Shown: piece by piece, positions 20,357 through 31,766 of the stretch | Layout of the letters: each line of letters opens with the position of its first letter | How positions within the stretch are numbered: position 1 is the first letter of the stretch | Assembly: GCF_000417875.1 (NCBI RefSeq) | Contig: NW_006920869.1 | Span: 348,584 to 412,583 of the forward strand | Length of the DNA stretch: 64,000 bases | DNA from: Pseudozyma flocculosa PF-1 | Taxonomy: Eukaryota; Basidiomycota; Ustilaginomycetes; Ustilaginales; Ustilaginaceae | Reading direction: 5' to 3' | The notes under the pieces: model-generated | The model's database searches: none | What the model saw: the letters and a program-made list of their open reading frames with translations, nothing else | What the model was told of the DNA's origin: nothing | Program-made: the position numbers and the translations under genes

Positions 20357-22476
20357 ATGGCAACCTCTGGCATCGGCAACCTCGGAACCCTCATCAAGAG
20401 GTGAGTGTGCATTTACCGGCCACGCCTCTGACGCCTCAAGGAAACTCTGCGGCTGACGGCTCCTGCCCTCCTCATGGCCCTCGTTGCTACTCTTGATTAG
20501 GCTCGAGGCTGCCACCTCCAGGCTCGAGGACATCACTGTCGCCCAGTCCCAGTCCTACTCCCAGTCTGGCCAACCCGGTGCCGCTGCCCTTGCTGGCGCG
20601 GCCGCAGGAGCCGCACCTCCCCCTCCCCCGCCTCCTCCGCCCCCCGCACCTGTCGAAGAGGTCAAGGAGGACCCGACCTCCGTCAAGGCCTGGGATGCGT
20701 CGGTCGCAGGTGCCCTCGCCGAGTACCAGGAACTCAGTGGAAGGATCGGTAATCCCGTCGCCGAGCAGGTCAGTGCTCCACGGAGTCGTCTTGCCAGTCC
20801 CAGACTCCACCGAACCATCAAACAATCTGTCTCCGTCAGCTCGCTGACTTCTCTCATCCTCTGTGCCTCCTCCATGTCATCGCACTGCAGGCCAACATCG
20901 TCGTCAAGACCTTCGCCGAGCAGCGCAACCTCATCCTCCTCGCCGCATCTTGCACCAAGCCTGCCGGCGGCCTCCAGTCGCCCGCCTTTGCCAAGCTCCT
21001 GCAGCCCCTGCAGGCGGCGCTGATGGAGGTGATCGAGGTGCGCGACAAGAATCGCGGCGAAAAGCGGTACTTTAACCACCTGAGCACCGTCAGCGAGGGC
21101 ATCCCCGCCGTCGGCTGGGTCGCCATCGAGCCCAAGCCTGGCCCGTACGTCGCCGAGATGAAGGACAGCGCCCAGTTCTACGCCAACCGCGTCATCAAGG
21201 ACTACAAGGACACCGACAAGACGCAGGTCGAGTGGTGCCGCTCCTTTATCAAGCTGCTCGAGGCGCTCCGCACCTACATCATGCAGAACCAGACCACGGG
21301 CCTGGTGTGGAACCCGCAAGGCTCGGATCCCGAGACGTTCAAGGCCGGCGCTGGCTCTGCGGCAGCTCCCTCGGCCGGCGGACCCCCGNNNNNNNNNNNN
21401 NNNNNNNNCTCCGCCGCCGGTGGCCGACCTGAGCGCTGGCTCGTCGGCGCAGGCTGCTCCTGCCGCCGGAGGCATGGACGCCGTCTTTGGGCAGCTCAAC
21501 CAGGGCGAGAGCGTGACCAAGGGTCTGCGCAAGGTTGACCCAAGCCAGATGACGCACAAGAACCCCGAGCTGCGGGCTTCCAGCAGTGAGTGGCTGCCGG
21601 CGAGAGGCATGCCTCCGGGCTCGACAAAGGATGGCCAGCTGACCTGATATCGACCGACGCACTCCCCACGCTTTCCTTCGCCTAGCTGTCGCTGCACCGA
21701 CCAAGGCCGCGCCGCCACGGCCGGCAGCCAAGCCTGCCAGCCTCAAGGCCAAGAAGCCGCCACGCACCGAGCTCGAGGGCAACCGCTGGAACATTGTGAG
21801 TGCCGGCGACGGCGACGATGAGTGGCCATCGGTAGCGGCGGCGATCCTGACAGAGATATCGGTCCGTCGCTCTATCGCCTTGGCCTGCAGGAATACCACG
21901 AAGACAACAGCAACATCATCCTCGACCAGACCGAGCTCAACCAGACTGTCAACATCTTCAACTGCAAGAACTGCACCATCCAGATCCGCGGCAAGATCAA
22001 TGCGGTCCAGATGGGTGAGTGCCTGGTGGCGCATGGCCGCGAGTGGCCAGAACATGCTGTGGATCGAATGAGGGTTTGCTGACCGCCGAGCTCTCATTGC
22101 CGGTCCCACCCGGTTTTCCTTCCTCGACTCCTTACCGCCAGCCAACTGCCAGAAGACGTCGATCCTCATCGACACGCTCGTGTCGTCGCTCGAGATTACC
22201 GGCTCCCCGTCGTTTGCCGCGCAGATTACGGGCTCGACGCCGACGGTGCTGCTCGACTCGAACGACAGCGGGCAGCTGTACCTGTCCAAGACGTCGCTCG
22301 ACACCGAGATTATCGCGGCCAAGTGCAGCGCGATCAACGTCAACGTGCCTCTCGAGGGGGGCGAGGAGGGCGAGTTTGAGGAGTATGCGCTGCCGGAGCA
22401 GCTCAAGTTTACGATTGACAAGAGCGCGGGCAAGAAGGACAAGATCCGGAGCGAGATTGTCGTGCACACGGCCTGA
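20357..22476 (+). CDS. SRV2: adenylyl cyclase-associated protein (CAP/SRV2)
   Basis: The model is join(20357..20400, 20501..20768, 20891..21585, 21686..21795, 21891..22014, 22142..22476), about 525 residues. CAP recycles actin monomers with cofilin and, in fungi, binds adenylyl cyclase. The N-terminal helix (LGTLIKRLEAATSRLEDIT) is the cyclase-binding type. An early Pro run follows (about residues 55-64), then the helical-folded domain with KYFNHL-like KRYFNHLSTVSEGIPAVGWV. The central Pro-rich linker contains the assembly gap, and after it comes GMDAVFGQLNQGESVTKGLRK, a WH2-like segment. The C-terminal beta-solenoid CARP domain starts at RTELEGNRWNIEYHEDN. The coding length is one base too long for a closed frame because the 20 N are a placeholder. 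The gene symbol follows yeast. Confidence 0.93.
21389..21408. other. assembly gap (20 N) inside CAP exon 3
   Basis: The gap falls in the CAP Pro-rich linker, between GGPP and a resumed PPP-VADLSAGS. The reading frame before the gap and after it differ by one position, so the true missing length should be 1 modulo 3 (for example 19 or 22), not 20. Confidence 0.95.
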
Positions 22477-23032
22477 GCTCGGCGCGGCACAGGCGGCATC
22501 GCGCCGCATTGGTCATCGCAGCAGCAGGAGTGGGGCGGACCAGGCTTGCTGTCATCGTAGTGCGGGGCATGGCGGCATTGGGCGGTGCGAGCAAGAGCCT
22601 CGGGAGTGGCGTCGTAATGTTATCCTATCCAAATGAAGTCAAGGGGCGGCGCCGCGGTGAATGGAGTTCCATACCTGTGCAGCAGGGCCGACCGGCACCG
22701 CTTCAGTGAGCGCAGGCGGATGTGGAGAAGACCGGCAGCCGGATCTGATGAGGCGACTCAAGCGGCGCCAGACTCAAGACTGGCAAAAGGCGAGCCTGGC
22801 CAGGCCGGACCTGGCCCGGGCCACGCGCCCTCCTTCTTCTGCTCCCGCACACCACCCACCGCCAGCCACTGCCTACTCCTAGTCCCCTGCCCCCATCGTC
22901 CAGCGCAGCGTAGGCCTGCAAAACCTGTCCAGCAGCGAACCAGCAGCGAGACCCCACGGCAGTGGTGTGACCCTGCCCATCCTTCGACCCGCCGCCGACC
23001 GCTCGAGCCTGGCATCCGACCCGCAGCGTAAC
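22477..23032. other. intergenic, CAP / F-box gene
   Basis: About 555 nt with no supported gene. The frame of the F-box protein runs upstream of 23033 only through a GTG, not an ATG. Confidence 0.5.
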
Positions 23033-25432
23033 ATGGACGCTGCCACCTGGCCCGCGGCGCACGGCGGTCCCCACCACGCCGCCAACCTCCTCTCGGTGCC
23101 TCCAGAGATCCTCGACAACATTGCCTGCTTCGCCGCCGTGGCATCCACCAGTCCACCGGGCACCGTCTACGATGCCTCTGGCTCCCAGTCCACGGCTGAC
23201 CAGGGCACCGCCAAGGTGCCTCGGCGCGGCATGCTCTACGACAGCAGCATCCGCCCATCGAGCGTCATCACGCCGCCCAACGACCTGCGCAGCCTGCTGC
23301 TCGTCTGCCGCCGCTTCCACCACCTCCTCAACATCGCCGCCAACCCGCGCCTCTACGCCCGCGTCTTTCGCTCCAAGTTCGACACGGCCGCCATCGAGAG
23401 GCGCTTCGGAAAGCACGCCGTCAGCTCCGCCAACCTCGCTCAGGAACTCCGTAGGCGCTGCCTCGTCCTGCGCAGGATGAGGAGGTGCGTCGAGAACCAG
23501 GAACTCTGCCCCGGTGGCGTCTCGGAGGAGACGTACCCCATCCTCGTCGAGAACCTCTGGACGGCGTACATGATGCTCCTCGAGAATGGTGAGGATGAGC
23601 CTCAGTTCCTGCCGATGCCGCTCGTGCGCCCCTTTTGCTGACGTCTTCTGCCTTGCCTTTGTCCATCGCGCCCACAGACGGCCTCAATCTGCAGCAGCTC
23701 AAGTGGGGCCAGATCGAGAGCTACCTGGCCATCCACCACGCCAAGGTCATGCTGTCCGATGCGGTCCGGCCAGGCTACCCGGCCGACTCGGTGGATCGGG
23801 CTCTGGCGCTGCACATCACCTACCTTCTCACCGACCCGGAACAGCTGGCCTCCGAGTCCAAGGACGAGAGCGAGGAGAAGCTCTTTGTCCTTCGGCCTTT
23901 TGTCTTTGCGGCACACAAGGTGAGAACCGCATCCTTAACCCCACACTGTCCCCGCTTAGCATGCCCAGCAGGACGCTGATGGACGTTCGTGTCGACCCGC
24001 TGCGACCCACCCACTCCCAGTTCACCGCGATGCTGGCGCCTTGGACGATGCGCAACCTGCCCCTGGACCGATACCCAGACTCCGCTTACGAAGGCCAGGG
24101 CACCGGACCGAACCAACGGCCCAACCCGTTCCTGGCCGACCTGACGCCGCGCGCGCGGGCCTGCGAGATCGATCACTGCGGCCAGCGAATCCGGATCGCC
24201 ATCCCCGTCCTGTCGCACGGTGCCCTCTTCTCGTTCTTTATGAAGGTCGAAAAGGACCCCGCCGTGCTCGGCATGGGCGCTCTGCTGGGTCAGACCGACG
24301 ACCTTGGCGCCGATCCGACTGGCGGCGGCGGCGCACCGGCGGCAGGGCAGGGCGACGCGAACGGCATGGGACGGCGGGTGCGCGCGCGGTCATCTCGGAG
24401 CCCGCTGTCGCTCTCCTCGCTGGACCACGACCGGGACGTGCTGCGCCTCCTCTTGTGCGCCGATCCGCACACCTCTCCGGGCCTGTCGCCGCTCAACTGC
24501 AGCGGCATGTTTGAGGGGACGTGGGAGGGGCGCTTCTCGTTCTTCGACTTTGACAGCTACCGCGAGATGCTGGCGGGCCGCATGCGCAGCCTGTACGAAG
24601 GACCGTTTGGGGAGCAGCCGCAGATCTGGAAGATCCGGGAAAAGATTGTGCGGCTCGGACCGGGCGAGGTGCCCGGCGGCAAGGGCAGCGTGCTGGGCGC
24701 CGGGTACATGCCCCATCCCGAGGGCATCATCCTCGACGAGAAGGTCGAAGAGAGCATCGGCGCCGATTCTGTCGTCGTGGATCGGTCGGAGCTGCTCGAC
24801 GGCAAGGGCAAGGGCAAGGTACGCTGGAACGGGGACAAGGGTGGAGCGGGTGGCACCACGTCGACGACGGCGGGGTTGCCCGTCGATTGGTCTTCGTATC
24901 CCCGATTCGACGACGAAGAGGACGGCCGAGGAGGAACGCGGCAGCATCAGCAGCAGCAGCAGCAGTACGAGATCCTACTCTCTGGCACTGTGAGTTCCAT
25001 CGTCTTCCGCAACCGGCCCAAACGTCGATACTGACCCTCTTCTCTTTCTCCCTACTCCCTCTCCATCACCGCGACAAACGACAACGACTCGACGACGGAC
25101 GGACGCAACAGGGTCACTCGGCATGGGGCCGCTTCGTACTACGCGGCCGCGTTCGGACGTGGGATGGCATGCTGATCATGACGAAAGAGTACCGCCCCGA
25201 CGGCCGAGGACGCTGGCTCTACCGCGGCTACGTCGTCGCCGGCGGCAAACTCGTCGGCCGGTGGAGAGACACGTTTACCCCCGAAAACATGAGCGGGTAC
25301 GAAGGGTGAGATTGCGTCTCCCTCCTGTTCCCTTTCGTCCTCTCTCAATCATGCTGACGTTTGCATCGGCTCTCCCTCCCTCGCCTCTGTGGAAACAGAT
25401 GCTTCCTCCTCCATCGTCGCGAGGCTTCCTGA
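23033..25432 (+). CDS. F-box protein of unknown target
   Basis: The model is join(23033..23588, 23678..23919, 24021..24989, 25112..25305, 25399..25432), 664 residues; all phases close. The N-terminal F-box is LLSVPPEILDNIACF...NDLRSLLLVCRRFHHLL, with a low-complexity insertion inside it. It is followed by NPRLYARVFRSKFD, the typical hydrophobic helix after fungal F-boxes. F-box proteins link substrates to Skp1-Cul1 ubiquitin ligases. The C-terminal half has Trp/Phe-rich beta-like blocks (GMFEGTWEGRFSFFDFDSYR, then GHSAWGRFVLRGRVRTWDG and GRWLYRGYVVAGGKLVGRWR). These recur in large basidiomycete F-box proteins whose substrates are unknown. A polyGln run (near 24946-24964) precedes intron 3. 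Confidence 0.82.
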
Positions 25433-25524
25433 GCTTATCTGCTTGTGTCCCCCTCCCAGCCATCGCGCGTCCTACTGTGTAATTGTATTCCCTTGGGTAA
25501 CGGGCAGATGCTGAGTAGTCGTCA

Positions 25525-25539
25525 TGTGTGTGTGTGTGT
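25525..25539. repeat. (TG)n microsatellite
   Basis: A TG run of about 15 nt sits between the F-box gene and the tRNA gene. Confidence 0.85.
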
Positions 25540-25641
25540 CTGTCCGGGTGCGGAGACAGAAGTGCGTGTCGTCGAATGCAAAAAGGAAAGGAGGACCTAT
25601 CGTCGACGGCTGCAGGGATGGAGGGGCTGCACGCGGCGGAG

Positions 25642-25646
25642 AAAAA
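25642..25646 (-). terminator. RNA polymerase III terminator (T5)
   Basis: Five T on the tRNA strand begin six bases after the discriminator base of the tRNA-Leu gene. Confidence 0.75.
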
Positions 25647-25651
25647 GGTGA

Positions 25652-25758
25652 TGACCGAACTGGGACTCGAACCCAGGACAAACTGGAGGAAGCCTGCAAC
25701 GCGGCCAAGACGCGGGTGATTCTTGAAGCCAGCCCCATAACCACTCGGGCATTCGGCC
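25652..25758 (-). tRNA. tRNA-Leu(CAA) with intron
   Basis: Read on the minus strand, the acceptor stem GGCCGAA pairs with TTCGGTC (one G-U), followed by discriminator A. The D arm carries CCC-GAGTGGTTAT-GGG (box A), and the T arm is CTGGG-TTCGAGT-CCCAG (box B). The anticodon loop reads TTCAAG, giving CAA. The length of 107 nt exceeds a class II tRNA by about 22 nt, and a TTGG in the extra sequence can pair with the anticodon, as in other fungal tRNA-Leu(CAA) introns. The 3' anticodon-stem half is not perfect: the best candidate, GCAGG, leaves one mismatch with CTGGC, so the exact intron end is uncertain. The isotype rests on anticodon and A73. Confidence 0.75.
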
Positions 25759-26313
25759 TGCAGTGTACGAGGGAGCCGAATTAAACAAATATAAAGCCAT
25801 TAGCGAGAACGAGAGTTTCGACGTGGAGCCCTCCTCCACCTCCGTGCGGCGGTGAGCTGGCACTGACACTGACCGGTCACTGGAGGCCGGTGGCCGCCTG
25901 CATGGCTCCCCGCGGTCGGGCTACGTAGCTGCTCGCAGCCCGCCGCAAGCGTTCCACGTCCCCACACCGACCACCGAACCGCCCCACCGCCGTCGTCACG
26001 CCCTCGTTGCTACTTGTCTTGCGTTGCTTTGCGTCTCTTACTGTATCTCCACCTTCGACGCCCGAACCCTCCCTGCACGCTCCAACCACGCCAGCTGTTG
26101 CCGCCCACCTCGTTCTCGGCCAGCGGTTCGGCCACGGAAACCCGTTCCGTCAGAGGCATTCTCACCCCGGCGCCCGTCAGAGGAGGTAGAAAAGGGGCAT
26201 CTGCTCTCAGCTGCTAAGGCTTCACTTCGGCACACACCCTCCATCTCTCAACGCAGCGCCCTCGCCACCACCCTCCGCGTGAGCAGCCCAGCCCAAGACA
26301 CCCACCGCCCAGC
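25759..26313. other. intergenic, tRNA-Leu / UBC6-type E2
   Basis: About 555 nt with no supported gene. The 250 nt before the E2 start codon are C/T-rich and presumably hold its promoter and leader. Confidence 0.5.
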
Positions 26314-27529
26314 ATGGCCACGACGTCGTCGCACAACAAGAAATCCTCGTCCGTCAAGCGCATCCTCTCCGAGGCGCGCGAGCTCTCGGCGGACACGTCG
26401 ACAGAGTACACGGCCGCACCCCTCGAGGACAACATCTTCGAGTGGCACTTTACGCTGCGCGGGCCCTCGTCGTCCGAGTTCGCAGACGGCCTCTACCACG
26501 GCCGCATCCTCCTCCCCGCCGAGTACCCCATGCGCCCGCCCAGCCTCCTGATCCTCACGCCCAACGGACGGTGGGAGCTCAACAAGAAAATCTGCCTCAC
26601 CTTCACCGGCTTCCACGAGGAAATGTGGCAACCGGCCTGGGGTATCCGCACCGCGCTCCTCGGCATCCAGACTTTTATGACGGCCAAGGCCGAGGCTGCC
26701 GTCGGCATCGGGGCGTTGGACTACTCGGTCGAGGTGCGCGAGAAGCTGGCAAAGGAGTGAGTTCGGCCGCGCGGTCGCTGCTCGGTCTGTCCAGGTGCCC
26801 GCCAGGTGGATCCGGCCAGCTGACGGTCGGTCTCCTCTGTTCACTTCTCCACGGCACAGATCGAGGAACTGGAAGTGCCCAACCTGCAACTGCACCAATC
26901 TCGAGCTCCTCCCTGACCCGGACCCGGCAGAAGGCGCGAGGAAGGTCGAGGCGCTGCCCGAAGGCCTCACCATCGACGCGGCCCGCTCGACGAAGAAGGA
27001 GGGCGAGGCAGCAGCAGCAGCAGCAGCAACAGCGGCAGCAGCAACCTCGTCCACGTCCTCGTCCTCCTCACAACCTTCTGGAGATACTGCGGCCCAGGCG
27101 GTGCCACCGCTCCTTGCAGCCAGGAATGAAGCATCGGCCGTCGCAGCACCTGCTTCCAGCACCACCGCGACGATAGCGGCCGCACCATCGCCAGCAGCAG
27201 CGACAGCGGATAATGTCTCGTCGCAGGCAGCGGCCGCGGCATCGACTGGCGTGGCGGAAGCCGCAGCAGCGCATGGGCCGACGACAACGACACCAGCGCC
27301 GCTACCATCGGGCCCTGATCCGGTCCGGGCGCCGACGACCGCGACCGCGGCCACCGCTCCCACGCCGAACAGGACCACGGCACCACCACCGGCACCACGC
27401 ACCGCTAGCCTGCCGAGCGGTGCACCCGCCCGAACATCGTCCAGCGAGCAGACCTTGGCCCTCATCGATCGCTGCATCGCTCTGTTGGTAGGACTGGTGG
27501 CGCTGCTCATCATCAAGCGGCTAGTGTAG
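26314..27529 (+). CDS. tail-anchored ubiquitin-conjugating enzyme, UBC6/UBE2J type
   Basis: The model is join(26314..26756, 26860..27529), 370 residues; the intron splits a Glu codon. The UBC domain (about 15-120) has the ERAD-type E2 signature: NIFEWHFTLRGP, EYPMRPPSLLILTPNGRW, and a catalytic Cys at about 94 in KKICLTFTGFHEEMW, followed by PAWGIRTALLGIQTFM. This lacks the HPN tripeptide of ordinary E2s, as is normal for Ubc6/UBE2J. After the domain comes a short block WKCPTCNCTNLELLPD, in which CPTC-x-C resembles a small metal-binding knuckle and may be lineage-specific. A 190-residue Ala/Thr/Pro-rich linker follows, then a C-terminal anchor ALIDRCIALLVGLVALLIIK, placing the enzyme on the ER face for ERAD. 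It converges on APC5. Confidence 0.92.
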
Positions 27530-27667
27530 CTTGCCCCGCATGCCCTTGGACTCTTGCAACGACTACGACGATAATCCATCTGCCTCGTCGACTTGCTGTG
27601 CCAGGCGTGAGGGGCCCACCAATGAAAGGAAGAGACTGCGCTGAAGTGCCTGGCCGCCACCAAAGTC

Positions 27668-30600
27668 TCAGCCCATGCTGAGACGGATGGCGGCTGCCCC
27701 GCCGCTGGCGACGTGGGCTCCGACCAAGTTGACGACGTCCAGCACGTCGTCCACGACTGCCAGGCTCTCGGTGCATACGGCCTCAGACGCCCGCAGGCAG
27801 TCCCTTTCCACGGCGGCGAGCTTGTCGGCGACGCGATCGCGCTCCTCGGCCCGGTCGAGCTGGTGAAGCACCCTCGCCATAAAGTAGAGCACCTTGCGCT
27901 GGACGTGGATGAGCGAGATCGTTTCCGTGTCTGCAAACAGCCGTGGCGGTGGGAACAGCGTCGTGGCGTTGGGAGGCGATCAGCAAGATGAGCTCCGACC
28001 GTCTCGTCGCGGGCCTGGTCGGCGGCTCACCTCGTTCAGCGCGGTCCAGCCAGTCCAGCGCTTCCGTAATTGTCGAGGCTGTGGAGATGATCGAAGACGG
28101 GTCTTTGCCGGTCAGCATGCGAGGAGGCCGCCAGAGGAGAGGTTGTTCGTCTTGCCACTTACGGTCTCCGGCCGACTTGGTCTGTCCCAAGAGGCACTCG
28201 GCGTACGTCCACTGCGCCATGGCTCTGACCTCGAGGTCCTCGTCGGCGAGAGTCTGCATCCGGCAGTCGTCTTGGCTGCGTCAGCTCCGATGTTTCGCAT
28301 CTCGGGCGGCTGGACCACATGGCAGACCGCCACTCACCAGCGGCAGGACCTCTTCGAGCGAAGCTAGAGCTTGAATCGGCAGCTGGTAGCTGATGCCGGC
28401 GATCCGTGAAAGAGTCACAATGCCCGCCCGTTCCAGAGGCTCATGAGCCTGCGCTCGGGCCATGGCGATGGCGGTGAGGGCGGGTGACTGCGCTCGAGCC
28501 GGTTGCTTGGCGTCCTGCGGTACGTGGCCGGTCGGTTGCTGTCAGCAGGATCCTCGCTTGCACCTCGGGAGTGCGGAACTGGATAGGACTCACCATCAGC
28601 ATCTGTGCCTTGTCCAGGAGCAGCTCGATCTTCTGACGCGAGCTCAAGGCGAGCCTTCTCTGAAAATTGGCTTCGGAAGCCGGCTTCTTCTCGCTTGCCC
28701 CTGCACCGCGAGGGCCGAGCGATGGCAAGAGCTCCTGCAACGTCTTTGGCGTCTCCACCAGGTCCTCGATGTCGGCATCGCGCAGGACGTGGTGCGAGCT
28801 GGGATCGAGCTGCGCCAGCCGGCTAAGGGTCTTGGCCTCGCGCCGCCGCCTCGCCCGCAGCCAGAGTATGCCCCAGACTGCTTCGGTCCACGCTCGGTAC
28901 TCTGCGGCCGACAGCGCTTCGTACGTCGAGGGCCGCAGCAGCAGCCCTAAGCCGTGTTCGTACCTTCCGCGACGTGCAAGCTGATCGACAAGGGAATGCC
29001 TCTCGCGGAATTTTGTCAGTGGACCATTCGAGTTTCGTGCCCTCGCGGAATCCGCCTGGAGCGACTCACCTTGCTCGCCTTTTCGCACCGCGCCTTGATG
29101 CGGCCTTCCCTCTGAGCTGCTGCGACTTCGCCTCTTGCCCGGGCTGCTCGTCCTAGGTAGACATTGGCCACCTTGCCCTGTCCGAGGTCTTGCCACAGAT
29201 GGCCGACAACGGCATCTGGGCGCGCCGCATCGTTGCCAAAGCGGCGGCTAGCATCGTCAATGAGGTGCAGCGAAATGTCGACCGACGATTTTGTCGCCTT
29301 GACATTGGCTCTTGGGGGTTGAGCAGACCGCACTAGCTGCTGCAGGACCTCGACGAGCTCGTCGCCCTGACAAAGGAAAAAGCAGATGCCGATTCAAAGC
29401 GAGGAAGCATGAGTCGACGTGCGCCAGGAACGAGTTCATCGATGGCCAACAAAAAGCCCACCTTCCCGGCGTCAGTTTCAGCTCGCCAGAGGGCGTCCTG
29501 GCTGGACAATTGTCGTTGCACTCCTGGGCTCTTGTCTTCCATAGACCGTCTGCTTGTCCCTTCGCCCTGCAATCTTCGCATCAGACTGTGTTGTCGTACA
29601 GGGACGGGGAAGGAAGCGCTTCAGCGGCAGTTGCGACAACTCCGCGGCGCGACGAGTATCAGTACTCACCTCTCACACATGGCGACGCATTCAAGGTCGT
29701 CGGCCGAGCGAGCCAGGCTGACGGCCTCTTCCAAAGCCTGCGACGATGAAGGTTCAAATCAAGCGCTCAGCTCAAGTTCGTCATCCGAGGCTTCGCGTTG
29801 CGGGACTTTGGCTCATCGGTTGACTCACGGCTCGCGCGGCGTCGAGCCCGCCGGTCTGGTAATGGAAAGAAGCAAGATGAAGCAGCGTGTGCTGGTGAAG
29901 CTCGCTGCGAGCGCGCCGTTCAGAGGGGAGGTCAGAAAACGTTCCGCACCACTCCGGCCAGGTTCCTGCACTTACTGATCCGAGCCTGGCGCGAAGTAGT
30001 CGAACGACTTTTGCATACTGTCCTTCGCGGTGGAATAGTCGCCCGTGAGCATGGCTCGCTGGAACCTGAAGACCCAAGTACGAAGGAAGAAGCCGCCCGT
30101 TGCTCTTCAGCGACCACACTAGGAGCCAGCACGGCGGCTTGCGTTGTCGACTCACTGTTTGTATGCCGTCATCCTCGAGTCTGCAAGCGGGATGCACGGA
30201 AGTCAGCGCACGTTTCGTGCTTGGCCCGTACAAGTGGGCGGCGGAGGAAGATTGGGCAGAGCTCGACCTGAACGTACCCTCGGTACCTTCTGCCTCATGG
30301 AGGGCATCGTTCGACGCGTGCGGAGGGAGGAGGCCCTCCTTCCATTCGAATGCCACGTCCCGGAGCCTGCCCCGCGCCTCAAGGTCGAGGCTGTCGAAGA
30401 CAAGCTTCTGCCGTCGAAAGTAGAGTCCGAAGAATGACCGCCGATCCTGGAGATGATCGAGAGCGGGATGAAAGAGAATGGATAATCGAATCAGACCAGT
30501 GTCGAATCGGAGGAGACCAGCCTGTCCATGCGGCAGCACCCACCACAAAGACCTCTGGCGATTCGTCCATCTGCAATGTCGCGGTGTCAGGAAGCAGCAG

Positions 30601-31197
30601 CCGATAGTTAGAGGAGGCTCCTTGACATCAGAGCACGCACCACGTCCACTCACCCCGAGTGTCTCGTAGGGCGCCAGGATCCGGCTCAGTTCTGCCGGCC
30701 AAGCGAGATACATCGTCAGGTCAGTCCTGGGACCACGCTCAAGAGGCCCGGATAAGAACAAGTCTCAAGGCTGCACACTTGCTTTCGTTGAACAGCTTCG
30801 TCAGTCCGTCGGTGACTTCGAGGATCTCGAGCTGTGAGGGGGAGGCGCACAAAGAAACACGTAAACATCCGTAAGGTAGGTGCGAGAAGGTCGCCATATG
30901 CAACAGACCAGCTCTCCGACCTACGGGCCAACTCACTGTCCGGTTGAGATATTCGCAGACCACCTCGGCCTGCTCTGGTTCGCAGGCGAGCGCCGACCGA
31001 ACGTGGCCGAGGAACTCGTCCAGCGACGCCGTCGGAGGGACGGCCTGGTAGATGAGGTCCATGAGCAGCAGCATCAACGCTCTCCGGGCCTCACGGGAGG
31101 TCTCAGGCAGGTGGACGCGGCAGTGGAAGTTGAGCAGCAGGAGAATGGCTAGCCCGTGGCCATCGAGCTCTCCGGGCGAGGAGGCGGGCGGCAGCAT
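27668..31197 (-). CDS. APC5: anaphase-promoting complex subunit 5
   Basis: Fourteen exons join in phase to 788 residues: complement(join(27668..27930, 28031..28078, 28163..28253, 28338..28514, 28594..28980, 29070..29366, 29462..29585, 29670..29737, 29829..29904, 29976..30058, 30156..30521, 30654..30726, 30779..30831, 30937..31197)). APC5 is a TPR scaffold subunit of the APC/C ubiquitin ligase. Diagnostic blocks are GLAILLLLNFHCR near the start, RSFFGLYFRRQKLVFDSLDL, RAMLTGDYSTAKDSMQKSFD, and the TPR pair HTLLHLASFHYQTGGLDAAR plus ALEEAVSLARSADDLECVAM, spliced across an intron exactly as the family requires. The start of exon 10 could also be 29001, and exon 13 may begin upstream. The N-terminal start is the first in-frame ATG; a missed upstream exon is possible. 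Confidence 0.82.
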
Positions 31198-31766
31198 ATC
31201 GGCGAAGCGGCGCGGCACCAGCTGAACGCTGCCACGCAGGAGCCAGGTCCGGAGAGGGATCCTTGTCGCGCAGAGTCAGGGTTGCGTGGTTGGTGTGCAG
31301 GCGTGTGAGCGGTCGATCTGGGAAGGTTGTCGGGAGGGCGATCGAGGAGCGGCAGAACCAAGGCGGATGGAAAACGGTGAGGCTGCCCAGAGGCGGCCCA
31401 CGCCTGCTCCACATGGCTAGCCTGGCCTGGCAGACCAGCTGGCCGGCGGGTGTTGTTCTCTGCGCTCGCTGCTCATCCCCGGCCTGCCGCGCCAGCCGCG
31501 ACCCTAGCCTGGCTGGCCTGGCCTGGCCGCACCGACCTACCGACGACCTTTCGCCCGATCCGAAAGTCAATCGGGAAGAAATTTTCTCCACACCACCGAC
31601 CAGGCGACCTGCCGACGCACAGGCAAGCAAGATCGCCGCCACCTGGGCTCTTGGGACGCTTGCATCTCGTCCTCATCGCCGTCACTCTCACGCACGCATA
31701 CAAACGCAACGCACATCTGCACCACCTCTGCCTGACCGATTCCAACGTTCACAGACGACATACAAG
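31198..31766. other. divergent promoter region, APC5 / TOM7
   Basis: About 570 nt. The APC5 frame stays open upstream of its ATG for about 27 codons before a stop but contains no further ATG. Nothing else is supported. Confidence 0.5.

Noticed and set aside
22967..23032. Upstream extension of the F-box protein
   Set aside because: The extension begins with GTG rather than ATG; the first ATG in frame is at 23033.
31219..31642. Upstream minus-strand frame before APC5
   Set aside because: It is in a different frame from APC5, contains no splice donor that would join it in phase, and resembles promoter DNA of the divergent TOM7 gene.
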